Below are positions 7,630 to 17,887 of a stretch of 64,000 nucleotides of DNA, piece by piece. The DNA comes from Acinetobacter proteolyticus (GTDB taxonomy: Bacteria; Pseudomonadota; Gammaproteobacteria; Pseudomonadales; Moraxellaceae), in NCBI RefSeq assembly GCF_000367945.1, contig NZ_KB849179.1, positions 124,001 to 188,000 on the forward strand. The letters are read 5' to 3'. Every line of letters starts with the position of its first letter. Position 1 is the stretch's first letter. A model generated the notes under the pieces. It made no database searches and had not been told where the DNA came from. It saw only the letters and a program-made list of their open reading frames with translations. The position numbers were made by a program, and so were the translations under genes.

Positions 7630-10287
7630 TTAACTTTCAAGTGTTTGAGTTGTTTTGAATAAAGCCTTAAGTTGATAAAGTTGTTCAAGTGCTTGACGTG
7701 GCGTTAGGTCATCGACATCAATTTGCTGTAACAATTCCAAAGCAGGTGATTTCGTTTCGACTTCAACAATTCTCTCAACCACTTGGGTTTCGATCTCATG
7801 CTCGACAGCACTGAATAAGTCATTTTGCACACTACTTTGCAAGTGTTGATGCTGTTGTTTTTCCAAAATCTTCAAACGCTTCTGTGCTTCTTTTATCACG
7901 TTGGCAGGGATACCTGCCAATTTGGCAACTTGCAAACCATGACTTTGGCTGGCTGGGCCATGTTGAACTTTATGTAGCAAAATCAAATTGCCATTCAGTT
8001 CTTGAGCTGTAACATGATAGTTATCAATGCCAGCTTCGCTACCCAATTCAGTCAACTCAAAGTAATGCGTTGCGAATAGACAGAGGCATTTTACCCGTTT
8101 GGTTAAATCAACGACACAGGCCCAAGCCAAGGAAAGGCCATCATAGGTACTAGTACCACGACCCACTTCATCCATCAGAACGAGAGATTGGCTGGTCGCA
8201 TGGTGCAAGATCTGCGAGGTTTCGGTCATCTCAACCATAAAGGTTGATTTACCAGTCGATAAATCATCGGCAGAGCCAATACGGGTAAAAATTCGATCAA
8301 TCGAACCCAGTTTTGCAGCTTTGGCAGGTACGAAACTGCCGCAATAGGCCAATAGACTGATTAAAGCCGTTTGGCGCATAAAGGTCGATTTACCCCCCAT
8401 GTTTGGACCCGTAATGATTGCCATGCGATGTTGCGTATCTAAAAAGGTATCATTCGGTGTGAAGGGGGCTTTATTTAAAGCTTCAACCACAGGATGGCGA
8501 CCAGCCTGAATTTTGATACTGGTTTCAGGGATGTATTCTGGTCTTGCCCAATTGTTGAGGCGTGCTTGATGGGCAAAGTTTGCCAATACATCAATCGAAG
8601 CAATTGCAGCACTCATCATCTGCAAATGCGCAATATTCTGACGTAATTCATCCAGTAATGATTCAAACAAGAGTTTTTCACGGGCGAGGGCGCGGGATTC
8701 GCTGGACAGGACTTTATCTTCAAAGCCTTTCAATTCTGGCGTGATATAACGCTCAGCATTTTTGAGGGTTTGGCGGCGAATATAATCGGCAGGTGCTTGT
8801 TCTGCTTGGGCACGGGTTAACTCGATATAATAACCACTGACACGGTTGTAGCCGATTTTCAGTGTGTTAATTCCCGTACGTTCACGTTCTTTGATTTCTA
8901 AATCAATCAGAAACTGTCCTGCATGATCACGAATTTTACGCAGTTCATCCAACTCATCATCATAACCCTCTGCAATTACATTGCCATCACGAAGTAATAC
9001 AGGCGGGCTTTCAACAATTGCAGCCATCAGATGTTTATGCAGGCTCTTGAAGTCGCCAAGTTCTTCATCTAATTGAGTTAATAACTTAGATTGCTGTGTT
9101 TTTAAAACAGGATCTAAGGCATGGCGAAGAAAAGGAATTTGTGCACAAGCTTGACGCAGTTGCACTAAGTCTCGTGGACGAGCGCTACCTAGTGCAACAC
9201 GACTGAGTACACGTTCAATATCGCCAATTTCTTTTAAGACCAAACGTAGCGGTGACTCATGGTAGCCTTTGAGTAATTGTTCAGTCGCATCAAGACGTGC
9301 ATCTAAAACCGCGGTGTCCCGAATTGGCTGCATCAGGGTACGGCTCAATAAGCGTCCACCCATTGCAGTTTGACAATCATTAATCAATTGGAACAGCGAT
9401 GTACCATGATCAAATAGCGGCTCAATAATTTCTAAATTGCGACGAGTGATGGGATCCAGTGCAATAAAGTCCGTGCTTTGCTCAATTTGAATGGAACGGA
9501 TATGTGGTAAGGCTGTTTTCTGAGTTTCTTTGGCATAGTGAATCAAAGCAGCAGCAGCAGCTTTCGCCAGTGGGAGTGGGTCTAAGCCAAATCCAGATAA
9601 GGTTGAAACACTAAACTGATCACATAAGGTTTTTTGTGCATTGTTTAAATTGAAGTCAACGTTTGGACGCTTGGTAATTGGGCAGTCCAGATTTTTCTTA
9701 ATCTGCTCAATAATATTTTGATCGATTAGATCTTCATCAATCAAAATTTCACTTGGCATTAAACGTGCCAGCTCAATTGGTAGCTGTTCAGGTTTATAGT
9801 CTTGTTGTTGAACTTTAAAAATACCTGCACTCAAATCGAGTAAGGCAAAACCAATTTGATTTTGTTGGATACAGAGCGCGACCAGATTCGAGGATTGATA
9901 ACTCCCCAATAATGCATCATCAGTTAATGTGCCAGGGGTTAGAATACGAACCACTTTACGTTCAACAGGTCCTTTGCCTGTGACTTCACCCACTTGTTCG
10001 CAAATCGCAACTGTGCGTCCAGCTTTGACTAAACGCGCGAGATAGCCTTCTGCTGCATGATAAGGTACACCCGCCATTGGAATCGGTTGGCCACTAGCCT
10101 TACCGCGATGCGTCAGCGTAATACCCAACAGTTTAGCTGCTAAATGTGCATCTTCGAAGAATAGCTCATAAAAGTCACCCATACGGTAGAATAGCAGGGC
10201 ATGTTGATAGTCCGTTTTGACTTTGAGATATTGCTGCATCATCGGCGTATGAGATGAAAGATCAGCCATGATTTCAGCGCTATTCAT
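7630..10287 (-). CDS. mutS: DNA mismatch repair protein MutS
   Basis: Mismatch recognition ATPase of 885 aa, close to the family's usual 850-880. The mismatch-binding Phe-x-Glu motif is present in the segment [13 protein letters not shown] (DFYELF, near residue 38), followed by connector, lever and clamp domains. The C-terminal ATPase carries Walker [10 protein letters not shown], Walker B region [16 protein letters not shown] and the helix-turn-helix tail. The ATG at 10287 has AAGGA 10 bp upstream; an ATG six codons later is possible. It starts replication-error repair together with MutL, which is not in this window. Confidence 0.98.
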   Translation of the reverse strand: MNSAEIMADLSSHTPMMQQYLKVKTDYQHALLFYRMGDFYELFFEDAHLAAKLLGITLTHRGKASGQPIPMAGVPYHAAEGYLARLVKAGRTVAICEQVGEVTGKGPVERKVVRILTPGTLTDDALLGSYQSSNLVALCIQQNQIGFALLDLSAGIFKVQQQDYKPEQLPIELARLMPSEILIDEDLIDQNIIEQIKKNLDCPITKRPNVDFNLNNAQKTLCDQFSVSTLSGFGLDPLPLAKAAAAALIHYAKETQKTALPHIRSIQIEQSTDFIALDPITRRNLEIIEPLFDHGTSLFQLINDCQTAMGGRLLSRTLMQPIRDTAVLDARLDATEQLLKGYHESPLRLVLKEIGDIERVLSRVALGSARPRDLVQLRQACAQIPFLRHALDPVLKTQQSKLLTQLDEELGDFKSLHKHLMAAIVESPPVLLRDGNVIAEGYDDELDELRKIRDHAGQFLIDLEIKERERTGINTLKIGYNRVSGYYIELTRAQAEQAPADYIRRQTLKNAERYITPELKGFEDKVLSSESRALAREKLLFESLLDELRQNIAHLQMMSAAIASIDVLANFAHQARLNNWARPEYIPETSIKIQAGRHPVVEALNKAPFTPNDTFLDTQHRMAIITGPNMGGKSTFMRQTALISLLAYCGSFVPAKAAKLGSIDRIFTRIGSADDLSTGKSTFMVEMTETSQILHHATSQSLVLMDEVGRGTSTYDGLSLAWACVVDLTKRVKCLCLFATHYFELTELGSEAGIDNYHVTAQELNGNLILLHKVQHGPASQSHGLQVAKLAGIPANVIKEAQKRLKILEKQQHQHLQSSVQNDLFSAVEHEIETQVVERIVEVETKSPALELLQQIDVDDLTPRQALEQLYQLKALFKTTQTLES

Positions 10288-10883
10288 GTATGTTAAATCC
10301 TTAAATTTAAATAATAAATAAGTTTAATTTGAACGTTTGGCTGCCTCGCCAATTCTAACAATCACTGTAAAATTCGACTAAATTGCGAAGGAAGTATACC
10401 TTTCTAAGGACTTCTATTCTGTCAAAATTGAGTCAACAGTGTATGAGAAATTGAATGACTTCCTCATTAGATCATCTTAACAAATTGAGAAAGATTCACA
10501 AAAAAGAATCCTGTGGTAGATGCAGAAATAAACAGCAAAAAGACGGTGATTCAAGTTGTTTGCATGCTCGGAAAATTAGAGAATTACAGATAAAACAAGT
10601 GAAGAACATATGAGATGTTCTTTGGCATGGTCATTGTTAATTTAAAGATGGTGTCCTAAATTGTCTTGTTAATGGCATTCTAGTGTGAATATTGGGTCTT
10701 TAAAATATGTAACAAATTATGCAAAATTCAACTGGGGTAGCGCTTATTATTTTATTTAATTTATTGATATTTATGAAATTTTGTTGAATTTATTTTACCT
10801 GTGTTTGAATCTTAAAAAAATTAAACCAAATTCTTAAAGATTAGGCATAATCAGAGCAACTATTGTCAAAAAGGTTAACATAA
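10288..10883. other. Intergenic region between mutS and the terC leader
   Basis: About 600 bp with no confident gene. A 52-codon plus-strand ORF lies at 10455-10613 (begins MTSSLDHLNK, contains CGRCRNK), but it lacks a ribosome binding site, so I do not call it. An inverted repeat AAGAACAT / ATGTTCTT spans 10602-10622 across its stop. The part after about 10690 is AT-rich; a CATAAT at 10846-10851 is a plausible -10 for the leader ORF and terC. Confidence 0.5.
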
Positions 10884-10955
10884 ATGGATCCCTCGCCGGA
10901 TACAAATTTAAAATACAATTTCATGACTCCTTGTTTTTGTTTAAGGAGTAAATAA
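10884..10955 (+). CDS. 23-codon leader ORF of the terC-type gene
   Basis: ATG at 10884 is preceded by AAAAAGG with a 9-bp spacing. The peptide begins [10 protein letters not shown] and ends [11 protein letters not shown]. Its TAA (10953-10955) shares its last base with the ATG of the next gene (TAATG). The ORF runs straight through the hairpin that hides the downstream ribosome binding site, so its translation should open that hairpin. This is an inference from layout; the peptide sequence itself is not a known family. Confidence 0.55.
   Translation: MDPSPDTNLKYNFMTPCFCLRSK
10926..10949 (+). promoter_or_regulatory. Hairpin sequestering the terC ribosome binding site
   Basis: ACTCCTT (10926-10932) is exactly complementary to AAGGAGT (10943-10949), with a 10-nt loop. 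AAGGAG is the Shine-Dalgarno sequence of the gene starting at 10955. Folding would block initiation; ribosomes finishing the leader ORF would melt it. Confidence 0.65.
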
Positions 10956-12481
10956 TGGAATTTTTATTAGATCCAGGGATTTGGGTAGGTCTGCTTACTC
11001 TAATCGTTTTAGAGATTGTTTTAGGGATTGATAATCTCGTCTTTATTGCCATTTTGGCAGATAAACTTCCTCCTTCCCAACGAGATAAAGCCAGAGTCAT
11101 TGGTTTATCTCTCGCATTGATCATGCGTTTGGGCTTACTGTTCGCCATTTCATGGTTGGTCACATTAACCAAACCGCTCATCTTTATTTTTGACTGGTCT
11201 TTTTCAGGTCGAGATCTGATTCTTTTATTCGGTGGTTTATTCTTACTGTATAAAGCGGTAAGTGAATTACATGAACGTATGGAAGGCAAAGCAGAAGTCA
11301 AAATTACCACCAATGTGGTGTATGCAAGCTTTTCTGCAGTCGTAGCCCAAATTGTGGTGCTGGATGCCGTGTTCTCATTAGACTCAGTCATTACTGCCAT
11401 TGGTATGGTGGATAATATCTACGTCATGATGGTCGCGATGGTTGTCGCCATGTTGGTGATGCTGTTGGCTTCTAAACCATTAACTGAGTTCGTCAATCGA
11501 CATCCAACCGTCATTATTCTCTGTCTCAGCTTCTTACTGTTAATCGGTATTAGTTTGATTGCCGAAGGCTTTGGTTTCCATATTCCGAAAGGTTATATCT
11601 ATTCGGGTATTGGTGTCGCGATTGTTATTGAGGCATTTAATCAGTTTACCCAACGCAACAGATCTAAACATGAGTCGAAGATCCCGTTGCGTAATCGAAC
11701 AGCAGATACGATTTTAAAGCTTATGGGTGGCAAGGCAGAAACCACTGCAACCAATCCGCTGCAACATTTGCAAGCACAAGAAACATTTGATGACCAAGAA
11801 CGTTATATGATCGGGGGCGTATTAACGCTGGCAGAACGATCTGTGGCCTCAATTATGACGCCACGTAGTCAAATTTCTTGGATTAACATCAACGAAACGC
11901 CAGAAAAAATACGTGAGCAGATCTTATCTGTGCCGCATAGCTTATTTCCAGTGTGTCGTGGTAGTTTGGATAAAGTGTTAACTGTGGTTCGCGCCAAGGA
12001 AATCTTGGATGCATTGGATGATGAGACGCAATTAAAATCACTGATTAAAGCACAACGTCCGATCTTTATTTTTGAAAAAATGAAAGTGATTGATGTGATC
12101 AATACATTGCGAACTTCTAAAGGCTCATTGGTGCTCGTGAATGATGAATTTGGAAATGTGCAGGGATTAATTTCACCTCTGGATGTTTTTGAAGCCATTG
12201 CGGGTGAGTTTCCAGATGCAGATGAGCAGCTTGATTTGATTCAAGTCGATGAACGTACTTGGAAAGCTGCAGGCACTTTGGATCTGTATCAACTTGAATT
12301 GCAGCTGGGTGTTGATCTGGTCGATGAAGAGACCGGCTATATTACTGTGTCAGGATTGATTCTAGATAAGTGTAATGGCATGGTGGAGGTTGGTTCAATG
12401 CTGGACTATCAAGACCTACAATTTGAAGTGGTGGAGATGGAAAGCAATCGAATTAAAACGGTGATGATTCGATTAAAGTAA
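10955..12481 (+). CDS. TerC-family membrane protein with CBS and CorC/HlyC domains
   Basis: Inner-membrane protein of 508 aa. Residues 1-240 form a TerC (Alx-like) domain with about seven helices and the conserved acidic membrane motifs [12 protein letters not shown] and [15 protein letters not shown]. Two CBS domains follow (about 290-415, [10 protein letters not shown] and [12 protein letters not shown]), then a CorC/HlyC-type transporter-associated domain at the end. This architecture is that of the E. coli YoaE family. TerC proteins are associated with manganese or calcium handling and secretion-linked metalation, so metal export is the best guess. Expression looks controlled by the leader ORF and SD hairpin just upstream. 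Confidence 0.9.
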   Translation: MEFLLDPGIWVGLLTLIVLEIVLGIDNLVFIAILADKLPPSQRDKARVIGLSLALIMRLGLLFAISWLVTLTKPLIFIFDWSFSGRDLILLFGGLFLLYKAVSELHERMEGKAEVKITTNVVYASFSAVVAQIVVLDAVFSLDSVITAIGMVDNIYVMMVAMVVAMLVMLLASKPLTEFVNRHPTVIILCLSFLLLIGISLIAEGFGFHIPKGYIYSGIGVAIVIEAFNQFTQRNRSKHESKIPLRNRTADTILKLMGGKAETTATNPLQHLQAQETFDDQERYMIGGVLTLAERSVASIMTPRSQISWININETPEKIREQILSVPHSLFPVCRGSLDKVLTVVRAKEILDALDDETQLKSLIKAQRPIFIFEKMKVIDVINTLRTSKGSLVLVNDEFGNVQGLISPLDVFEAIAGEFPDADEQLDLIQVDERTWKAAGTLDLYQLELQLGVDLVDEETGYITVSGLILDKCNGMVEVGSMLDYQDLQFEVVEMESNRIKTVMIRLK

Positions 12482-12550
12482 ATCATCTTGCTTAAAGCAG
12501 CGTTCAGGGTTGAATAAACTTTGAACTTGAATATAAAAGTCTGAATCAGG

Positions 12551-12585
12551 GGAGTAGTTTGTGATCAACAGACTGCTCCTTTTTT
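12551..12585 (+). terminator. Terminator after the terC-type gene
   Basis: Stem GGAGTAGTTTG / CAGACTGCTCC (two G-T pairs), loop TGATCAA, then TTTTTT. Confidence 0.88.
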
Positions 12586-12675
12586 AATGTGTAATAACTA
12601 AAAAAGTGAATATCTAAGGCTTTAAGCCGCTATGATTGATCCTGATAATGACAGTCTTAAACTGGACACTTAAAA

Positions 12676-13620
12676 ATGAAAAAAATCATCTTGGCATGTT
12701 CTATTTTGCTGCAAACACCGATGTATAGCCTAGCCAATGATTCAACGGGCTATGTGGGGACGGGCGGAGTGGCCTATCTTAAAAATGCGCATGTTGCGAT
12801 GCAAAGTGAAGACTTATTTATTAGCAAGAAACTAATTAAAGTGAATTATCTTTATAAAAACTTAAGTAATAAAGATGTGACAGAAACCGTTTTGTTTCCC
12901 TTACCACGTATTGATAATTTCTTTGAAGCGGATTTTGCCCATACCGAAGCATTGCTAAAAAGCTTTAAAATTATAGTTGATGGTCAAAATATTCAGCCAG
13001 AAATGCATGTGCGTACTTTTATCCAAAAGGATGAAAAGTCGCCGTTGATTGATGCAACAGATCTATTTAAACAATGTGGTTTTAGTCAAACCGACATGCT
13101 TAATCCTTGGATGCGTAACAATGATGATGATCGCTATTTTGTCGATAAATTAAAGCAATGTAAGCAGCCACAAATGCAGAAGATATTGGCGAATTTTAAA
13201 AAAGATGATGAAATTCCATGGTCATCTCAAGTGATTTATAGTTGGAAGCAAACCTTTAAAGCCAATGCTCTGACCAAAATTCAGCATCAATATCAACCTT
13301 TGTTGGGTGGCGCGGTTGCTCTATATCCTGATGAATATAATCAAAACTTTTGTATGGATGCACAATTTAAGCAGGGCTTAAAAAAAGCCAAAGCAGAGAA
13401 TTCACCGTTTAATGCTTTAAGCTATATTCTGACCACGGGGGCAAATTGGGCTAAACCGATTGAAAATTTTAAATTGACGATTGAGCGTGATAAGAATGAA
13501 TTGGTTTCATTTTGTTGGAATGGCAAAGTTGAAAAAATTAGTTCAACACAATTTCAGATGAGCAAGCGTAACTTTGTTCCCAAACAGGATTTGGATATCA
13601 TTTTTGTAAGAGTGAAATGA
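12676..13620 (+). CDS. Secreted DUF4424-type protein
   Basis: A 314-aa protein with an N-terminal signal peptide (MKKIILACSILLQTPMYSLA, cut before NDS). The mature start STGYVGTGGVAYLKNAHVAMQSEDLFIS and the VLFPLPRI segment recall the DUF4424 family of periplasmic proteins. The family's role is unknown. Four or more cysteines in the mature part (QCGF, KQCK, FCMD, FCWNG) suggest disulphides. It has its own promoter region and no obvious partner. Confidence 0.75.
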   Translation: MKKIILACSILLQTPMYSLANDSTGYVGTGGVAYLKNAHVAMQSEDLFISKKLIKVNYLYKNLSNKDVTETVLFPLPRIDNFFEADFAHTEALLKSFKIIVDGQNIQPEMHVRTFIQKDEKSPLIDATDLFKQCGFSQTDMLNPWMRNNDDDRYFVDKLKQCKQPQMQKILANFKKDDEIPWSSQVIYSWKQTFKANALTKIQHQYQPLLGGAVALYPDEYNQNFCMDAQFKQGLKKAKAENSPFNALSYILTTGANWAKPIENFKLTIERDKNELVSFCWNGKVEKISSTQFQMSKRNFVPKQDLDIIFVRVK

Positions 13621-13727
13621 GTCAATCTACAAACGAGCTGCAACAAAAATCAATAAATAGGTAGCTTAATCAGGCGGATCACTCTCATACTATACAGCGA
13701 GAAAAGGATAGCGAGCTTTGGTTTAAA

Positions 13728-14639
13728 GTGAATTTAAAGAATCTGGAAGCATTTTACTGGGTGGTGACGCTGAATAGTTTTAATAAGGCAGCGACAAAAT
13801 TACAAACCACTCAGCCAGCAGTATCACAGAAAATCACCGCGATTGAAAATGACCTTGGATTTAAAGTTTTAGATCGAAGTTTTCGCCAACTGAAACCGAC
13901 GCACAAGGGCATGACCTTATTTAAATATGCTGAAAAATTGATGCGTTTAGAAACTGAACTCATCGCAGAATTAACTGAAAATCAGCATTTGACTGGTACA
14001 ATTCGTTTGGGCGTTTCGGAAACCATAGTCTACACATGGTTGGTGGAATATATCGAGAAAGTTCAGCAGGAATTCCCTAAAGTTTCTGTGGAAATTGTGG
14101 TTGATCTAACCCCGAATTTACAAGAAGGCGTACGCACAGGTGATCTGGATATGGCCTTTTTACTCGGACCAACGCTGGCTTTTGAATGTATTGAACAGGC
14201 ACTTTGTGACTTTGAACTTAGTTTCTTGGCTTCACCTTCATTTAAAGGAGGGATTGCTCAAATGTCATTTAAGACCTTAATGTCACATACCATTTTAACC
14301 TATCCAAAAATTACCTATCCCTATAAAGAGCTGAAAGCCAAAATGAAGGAACAGGGGCTGGATGAGCCGCTTTCGATCACCAGTTATTCCTTGGCAACAT
14401 TATTACGACTTGCTGAGCAAGGTTTGGGAATCGCTGTGGTGCCGACCTTAACCGCTTTAAAAGAAATTACCGATGGTCGATTAGAAATATTAAATACACC
14501 AATTAAGTTAAAGACCTTTCACTTTACCTCTATTTATATTCAAGGCAATGATGCTGCATTGAAAGAGAAATTAACCGATGTCGCCGTGACGGTTTCTGAA
14601 AGTGCGATGAAAAGCTTGAATCAGAAAATAAAAATTTGA
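13728..14639 (+). CDS. LysR-family transcriptional regulator
   Basis: A 303-aa LysR-type regulator starting at GTG. The N-terminal winged HTH is clear (LEAFYWVVTLNSFNKAATKLQTTQPAVSQKITAIENDLGFKVLDRS); the effector domain follows from residue 90 with the usual two-lobed pattern. It is co-oriented with and upstream of the 5-oxoproline cluster (365-bp gap), so it is the most likely local regulator of it. In Bacillus subtilis the equivalent operon has an IclR-type regulator, KipR, instead. Confidence 0.9.
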   Translation: MNLKNLEAFYWVVTLNSFNKAATKLQTTQPAVSQKITAIENDLGFKVLDRSFRQLKPTHKGMTLFKYAEKLMRLETELIAELTENQHLTGTIRLGVSETIVYTWLVEYIEKVQQEFPKVSVEIVVDLTPNLQEGVRTGDLDMAFLLGPTLAFECIEQALCDFELSFLASPSFKGGIAQMSFKTLMSHTILTYPKITYPYKELKAKMKEQGLDEPLSITSYSLATLLRLAEQGLGIAVVPTLTALKEITDGRLEILNTPIKLKTFHFTSIYIQGNDAALKEKLTDVAVTVSESAMKSLNQKIKI

Positions 14640-15004
14640 GGTGCTTAAAGCAAGCTTCTGTAAGAACCGTGTATATGGAATCCAACAGCTGCAAAGTTAA
14701 AAAATTATAAAAGCAGCTTATCAGGAGTGATAAGTAAAATTTATCTTTAAACTAATCATAAATAAAAAGTAATTAAATTCAATGGATTGATTTTAATTTT
14801 ATATCTAAAAAGTCGTATTGTTCAGTTGGCTTGCATATGTTTTTATTTGAACGAGAAGATTTGATTACCCATCGCTGAGTGGGAGAACAGGGAATCTTTG
14901 TGATTTAAAAAGGATTAAAGAAGATCGTTTATAAACAAAATGATGCTCTTGGATCAAGTTGAAAATCGCGTTATTGAGCTCAAATGGATGAGGAACGCAT
15001 CAAT
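14640..15004. other. Intergenic region before the 5-oxoproline cluster
   Basis: AT-rich, no ORF of note. It should contain the cluster promoter and the LysR binding site. A short inverted repeat CCCA-N8-TGGG lies near 14868-14883. I could not assign a convincing -35/-10 pair. Confidence 0.4.
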
Positions 15005-16237
15005 ATGTCTTTACTGAAATCTTCTTTGCTATCAGATCGTCAATGGGCCATTGTCGCCTCCATTTTTATGATGGCAACCTCTGCCATGGGACCTGGGTTT
15101 TTAACCCAAACTGCTGTATTTACAGTGAAACTAGGGGCTGCATTTGGTTTTGCCATTTTAGTTTCAATTTTGATTGATTATGTGGTGCAGCAAAATATTT
15201 GGCGTGTAGTGACGCTCACGCAAATGCGTGCATCCGATATTGCCAATAAGGCTTTACCAGGCAGTGGTTATTTACTTGCATTTCTGGTGATTTTAGGTGG
15301 TTTCTTCTTTAGTATCGGAAATATTGCAGGTGCTGCACTGGGGCTGAATGCGCTATTTGGTCTGGATACCAAATGGGGCGGTATCCTCAGCGGGGCATTG
15401 GCGATTTTGATTTTCGCTTCAAGAAAAGCCACGCTTGCGATGGACAAAAGCATGATCGTATTGGGATTGCTGAAAATCATCCTGATCATCATTGTGGCTG
15501 TGATTGTAATGCCGCCTGTTGGGCAGGCGGTACAGCAAACCTTTGCACCAGATCAGATTGACTTTGCCATTATTACCACCATTGTCGGTGGCACGGTGGG
15601 TGGTTATATCTGTTATGCAGGTGCGCACCGTCTACTTGATAAAGGTGCGGTTGGCCCTGAAAATATTGATGAAGTAGCCAAAGCTGCGACCAAAGGTATT
15701 GTGGTGGTTGGTATCATGCGCTATGTCTTATTTTTAGCCTTCTTGGGTGTGGTAGTGAGTGGAGCAAGTATTGATTTAGCCAGTCATAATGCTAATCCAG
15801 CGGCACAAGCATTCCAATATGCAGCAGGCACATTTGGTTATAAATTATTTGGCCTGATCTTTTGGGCAGCAGGTATTAGTAGCACCATTGGTGCAGCTTA
15901 TACCTCGGTTTCATTCTTTAGTGCATTTAAAAAGAATTTAACCCCAAAACAAAGCAACTATACCACCATCACTTTTATTGCCTTAGCCTTATTACTCTAT
16001 GTGGTATTAGGGGCAACGCCAGCAGGTCTGCTCATTTTTGTGGGTGGTTTTAACGGTTTAGTGTTGCCAATTGGCCTTACAATTTTTGTCTATGTTGCGG
16101 CTTGCCGTAGAGACTTGATGGGCAATTATAATTATCCAAAATGGTTAATTATTCTAGGTGCGTTAACCTGTGTATTGACGTGGTGGATGGGCTATATGTC
16201 ATTTACAACCGTGTTTAACTATTTGACCAAACTTTAA
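15005..16237 (+). CDS. NRAMP-like transporter of the 5-oxoproline cluster
   Basis: Inner-membrane transporter of 410 aa with about eleven helices, NRAMP/APC fold by overall pattern (AMGPGFLTQTAVF in helix 1). The metal-coordinating DPGN expected about seven residues after GPGF is absent, and the helix-6 MPH motif is replaced by GAH. It is therefore unlikely to move Mn2+ or Fe2+ like true NRAMPs. A YcsG-type NRAMP relative sits in the same gene set in Bacillus subtilis (ycsFGI-kipIAR), so uptake of 5-oxoproline or a related amide is the better guess. ATG 15005 is chosen because GAGGAA lies 10 bp before it; an upstream ATG at 14984 lacks one. Confidence 0.82.
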   Translation: MSLLKSSLLSDRQWAIVASIFMMATSAMGPGFLTQTAVFTVKLGAAFGFAILVSILIDYVVQQNIWRVVTLTQMRASDIANKALPGSGYLLAFLVILGGFFFSIGNIAGAALGLNALFGLDTKWGGILSGALAILIFASRKATLAMDKSMIVLGLLKIILIIIVAVIVMPPVGQAVQQTFAPDQIDFAIITTIVGGTVGGYICYAGAHRLLDKGAVGPENIDEVAKAATKGIVVVGIMRYVLFLAFLGVVVSGASIDLASHNANPAAQAFQYAAGTFGYKLFGLIFWAAGISSTIGAAYTSVSFFSAFKKNLTPKQSNYTTITFIALALLLYVVLGATPAGLLIFVGGFNGLVLPIGLTIFVYVAACRRDLMGNYNYPKWLIILGALTCVLTWWMGYMSFTTVFNYLTKL

Positions 16238-16272
16238 GCTAGATAATCGTATAGCGAAAAAGGAATACTGCC

Positions 16273-17037
16273 ATGTTTGTAGATTTAAACAGTGATTTGG
16301 GCGAAAGCTTTGGCTCATGGAAAATGGGTAATGATGATCAGATATTACCTGTGGTGACCAGTGCCAATATCGCATGTGGTTTTCATGCTGGCGATCCGCT
16401 CGGCATTTTAAAAACAGTTCGTAAAGCAGTTGAGCTTGGTGTGACCATTGGTGCTCATGTGTCTTACCCAGATCTGGTTGGTTTTGGCCGCCGTAATATG
16501 GATGTGTCACGTGATGAACTGATTGCTGATGTGCTGTATCAAATTTCAGCATTGGACGGTTTGGCAAAAGTGGCAGGTTCGAAAGTGCAATATGTTAAAC
16601 CACATGGCGCGCTGTATAACACCATTGCTCATGATCAAGCTCAGGCAGCCGCTGTGATTGATGCGATTAAAATGTACAACCCTGAACTGGTTTTAGTGGC
16701 TTTGGCGGGGTCAAGCTTGGTCGAGCAGGCGCGTGCCGCTGGTTTAAACGTGGTGTCTGAAGCATTTGCAGACCGCGCTTATAACAGCGATGGTTCACTG
16801 GTCTCTCGCCGTCTAGAAGGTGCAGTTTTACATGACTCGGCATTTGTGGCGAGCCGTGTGGTGTCTATGCTTAAAAATGGTGGGGTCGAGTCAATTGATG
16901 GCGTATTTACCCCAATTCAGGCCGACACCATTTGCTTACATGGAGACACCGACGGTGCATTAGAAATGTCGGCAGCGATTAAAGCCGAGCTTGTAAAAAA
17001 TAATATCGAAATCAGACCATTTGTAAACAAAGCATAA
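16273..17037 (+). CDS. pxpA: 5-oxoprolinase subunit A (LamB/YcsF family)
   Basis: Cytosolic 254-aa protein of the LamB/YcsF family. The motifs [11 protein letters not shown] at the N-terminus, [36 protein letters not shown] and the SRRLEGAV region are characteristic. PxpA works with PxpB and PxpC to hydrolyse 5-oxo-L-proline (pyroglutamate) to glutamate with ATP. Both partners are encoded two genes downstream as a fusion. An AAAAAGGA ribosome binding site precedes the ATG. The family is fold-related to polysaccharide deacetylases/amidohydrolases. Confidence 0.95.
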   Translation: MFVDLNSDLGESFGSWKMGNDDQILPVVTSANIACGFHAGDPLGILKTVRKAVELGVTIGAHVSYPDLVGFGRRNMDVSRDELIADVLYQISALDGLAKVAGSKVQYVKPHGALYNTIAHDQAQAAAVIDAIKMYNPELVLVALAGSSLVEQARAAGLNVVSEAFADRAYNSDGSLVSRRLEGAVLHDSAFVASRVVSMLKNGGVESIDGVFTPIQADTICLHGDTDGALEMSAAIKAELVKNNIEIRPFVNKA

Positions 17038-17048
17038 GGATGAGCACC

Positions 17049-17855
17049 ATGTATAAGGATATTAAAGTCGAACCAGCTCAGCTTAAAGCCGCTTTAGATG
17101 CGCGTTTAAAAATCCGTGCTGGCTTTGACAAACCGACAGCAGGTATGGCTGCGGGTATGACACAGGTCAACATGATTTCGGTGCCAAAAGCGTGGGCCTA
17201 TGACTTTTTACTCTATGCACATCGTAATCCACAAAGCTGCCCAGTCCTTGATGTGCTCGAAGAAGGCATCTATGCAACTCAGCTTGCAGCAGACTCAGAC
17301 ATCCGAACCGACTTCCCGCGCTATCGCATTTGGAAAGAGGGAGAAATGGTTGAAGAAGTGACCGATGCCAGCGAGATTTATAATGCTCATCCTGATTTGG
17401 TGACTTTCTTGATTGGTTGCAGTTTTTCGTTTGAAACCGCTTTGCAAGAAGCGGGGATCGAAGTTCGCCATATTCATGATGACACTAATGTGCCGATGTA
17501 TTTGAGCAATATAAAGTGCGAACCAGCAGGGCGAATCTCAGGCAATATGGTGGTTTCTATGCGACCAATTCCATCACATCAAATTAGTGAAGCCGTAAAA
17601 ATTACCGCACGTATGCCAAGTGTACATGGTGCACCAGTGCATATTGGACACCCTGAAAGTTTAGGAATTTTAGATGTAAATAAACCTGATTTTGGTGAAG
17701 CCTCTCGTATCGAAGCAGGTGAGATTCCTGTGTTTTGGGCATGTGGGGTAACACCGCAAGCGGCAGTCATGAATTCGAAAATTCCTTTTGCGATTAGTCA
17801 TGCACCGGGTCACATGTTGATTACCGACATTCCTGACCGTGCTTGGATTGGTTAA
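17049..17855 (+). CDS. D-glutamate cyclase family protein (DUF1445, 'putative hydro-lyase')
   Basis: A 268-aa cytosolic protein of the YcsI/DUF1445 family. Recognisable blocks are [60 protein letters not shown] and [17 protein letters not shown]. Bacterial members are labelled putative hydro-lyases; the family includes mammalian D-glutamate cyclase, which interconverts D-glutamate and 5-oxo-D-proline. Lying between pxpA and pxpBC, it would link D-glutamate to the same pool. ATG 17049 is used since AAGGA lies 8 bp before it; ATG 17040 would overlap that site. Confidence 0.85.
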   Translation: MYKDIKVEPAQLKAALDARLKIRAGFDKPTAGMAAGMTQVNMISVPKAWAYDFLLYAHRNPQSCPVLDVLEEGIYATQLAADSDIRTDFPRYRIWKEGEMVEEVTDASEIYNAHPDLVTFLIGCSFSFETALQEAGIEVRHIHDDTNVPMYLSNIKCEPAGRISGNMVVSMRPIPSHQISEAVKITARMPSVHGAPVHIGHPESLGILDVNKPDFGEASRIEAGEIPVFWACGVTPQAAVMNSKIPFAISHAPGHMLITDIPDRAWIG

Positions 17856-17887
17856 TTGGACTAAAGAACAATTAAAAGGATAAGCAA

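Noticed and set aside
10921-11400. 159-aa minus-strand ORF over the terC start
   Set aside because: A shadow of the terC coding frame; no family pattern and no start signal.
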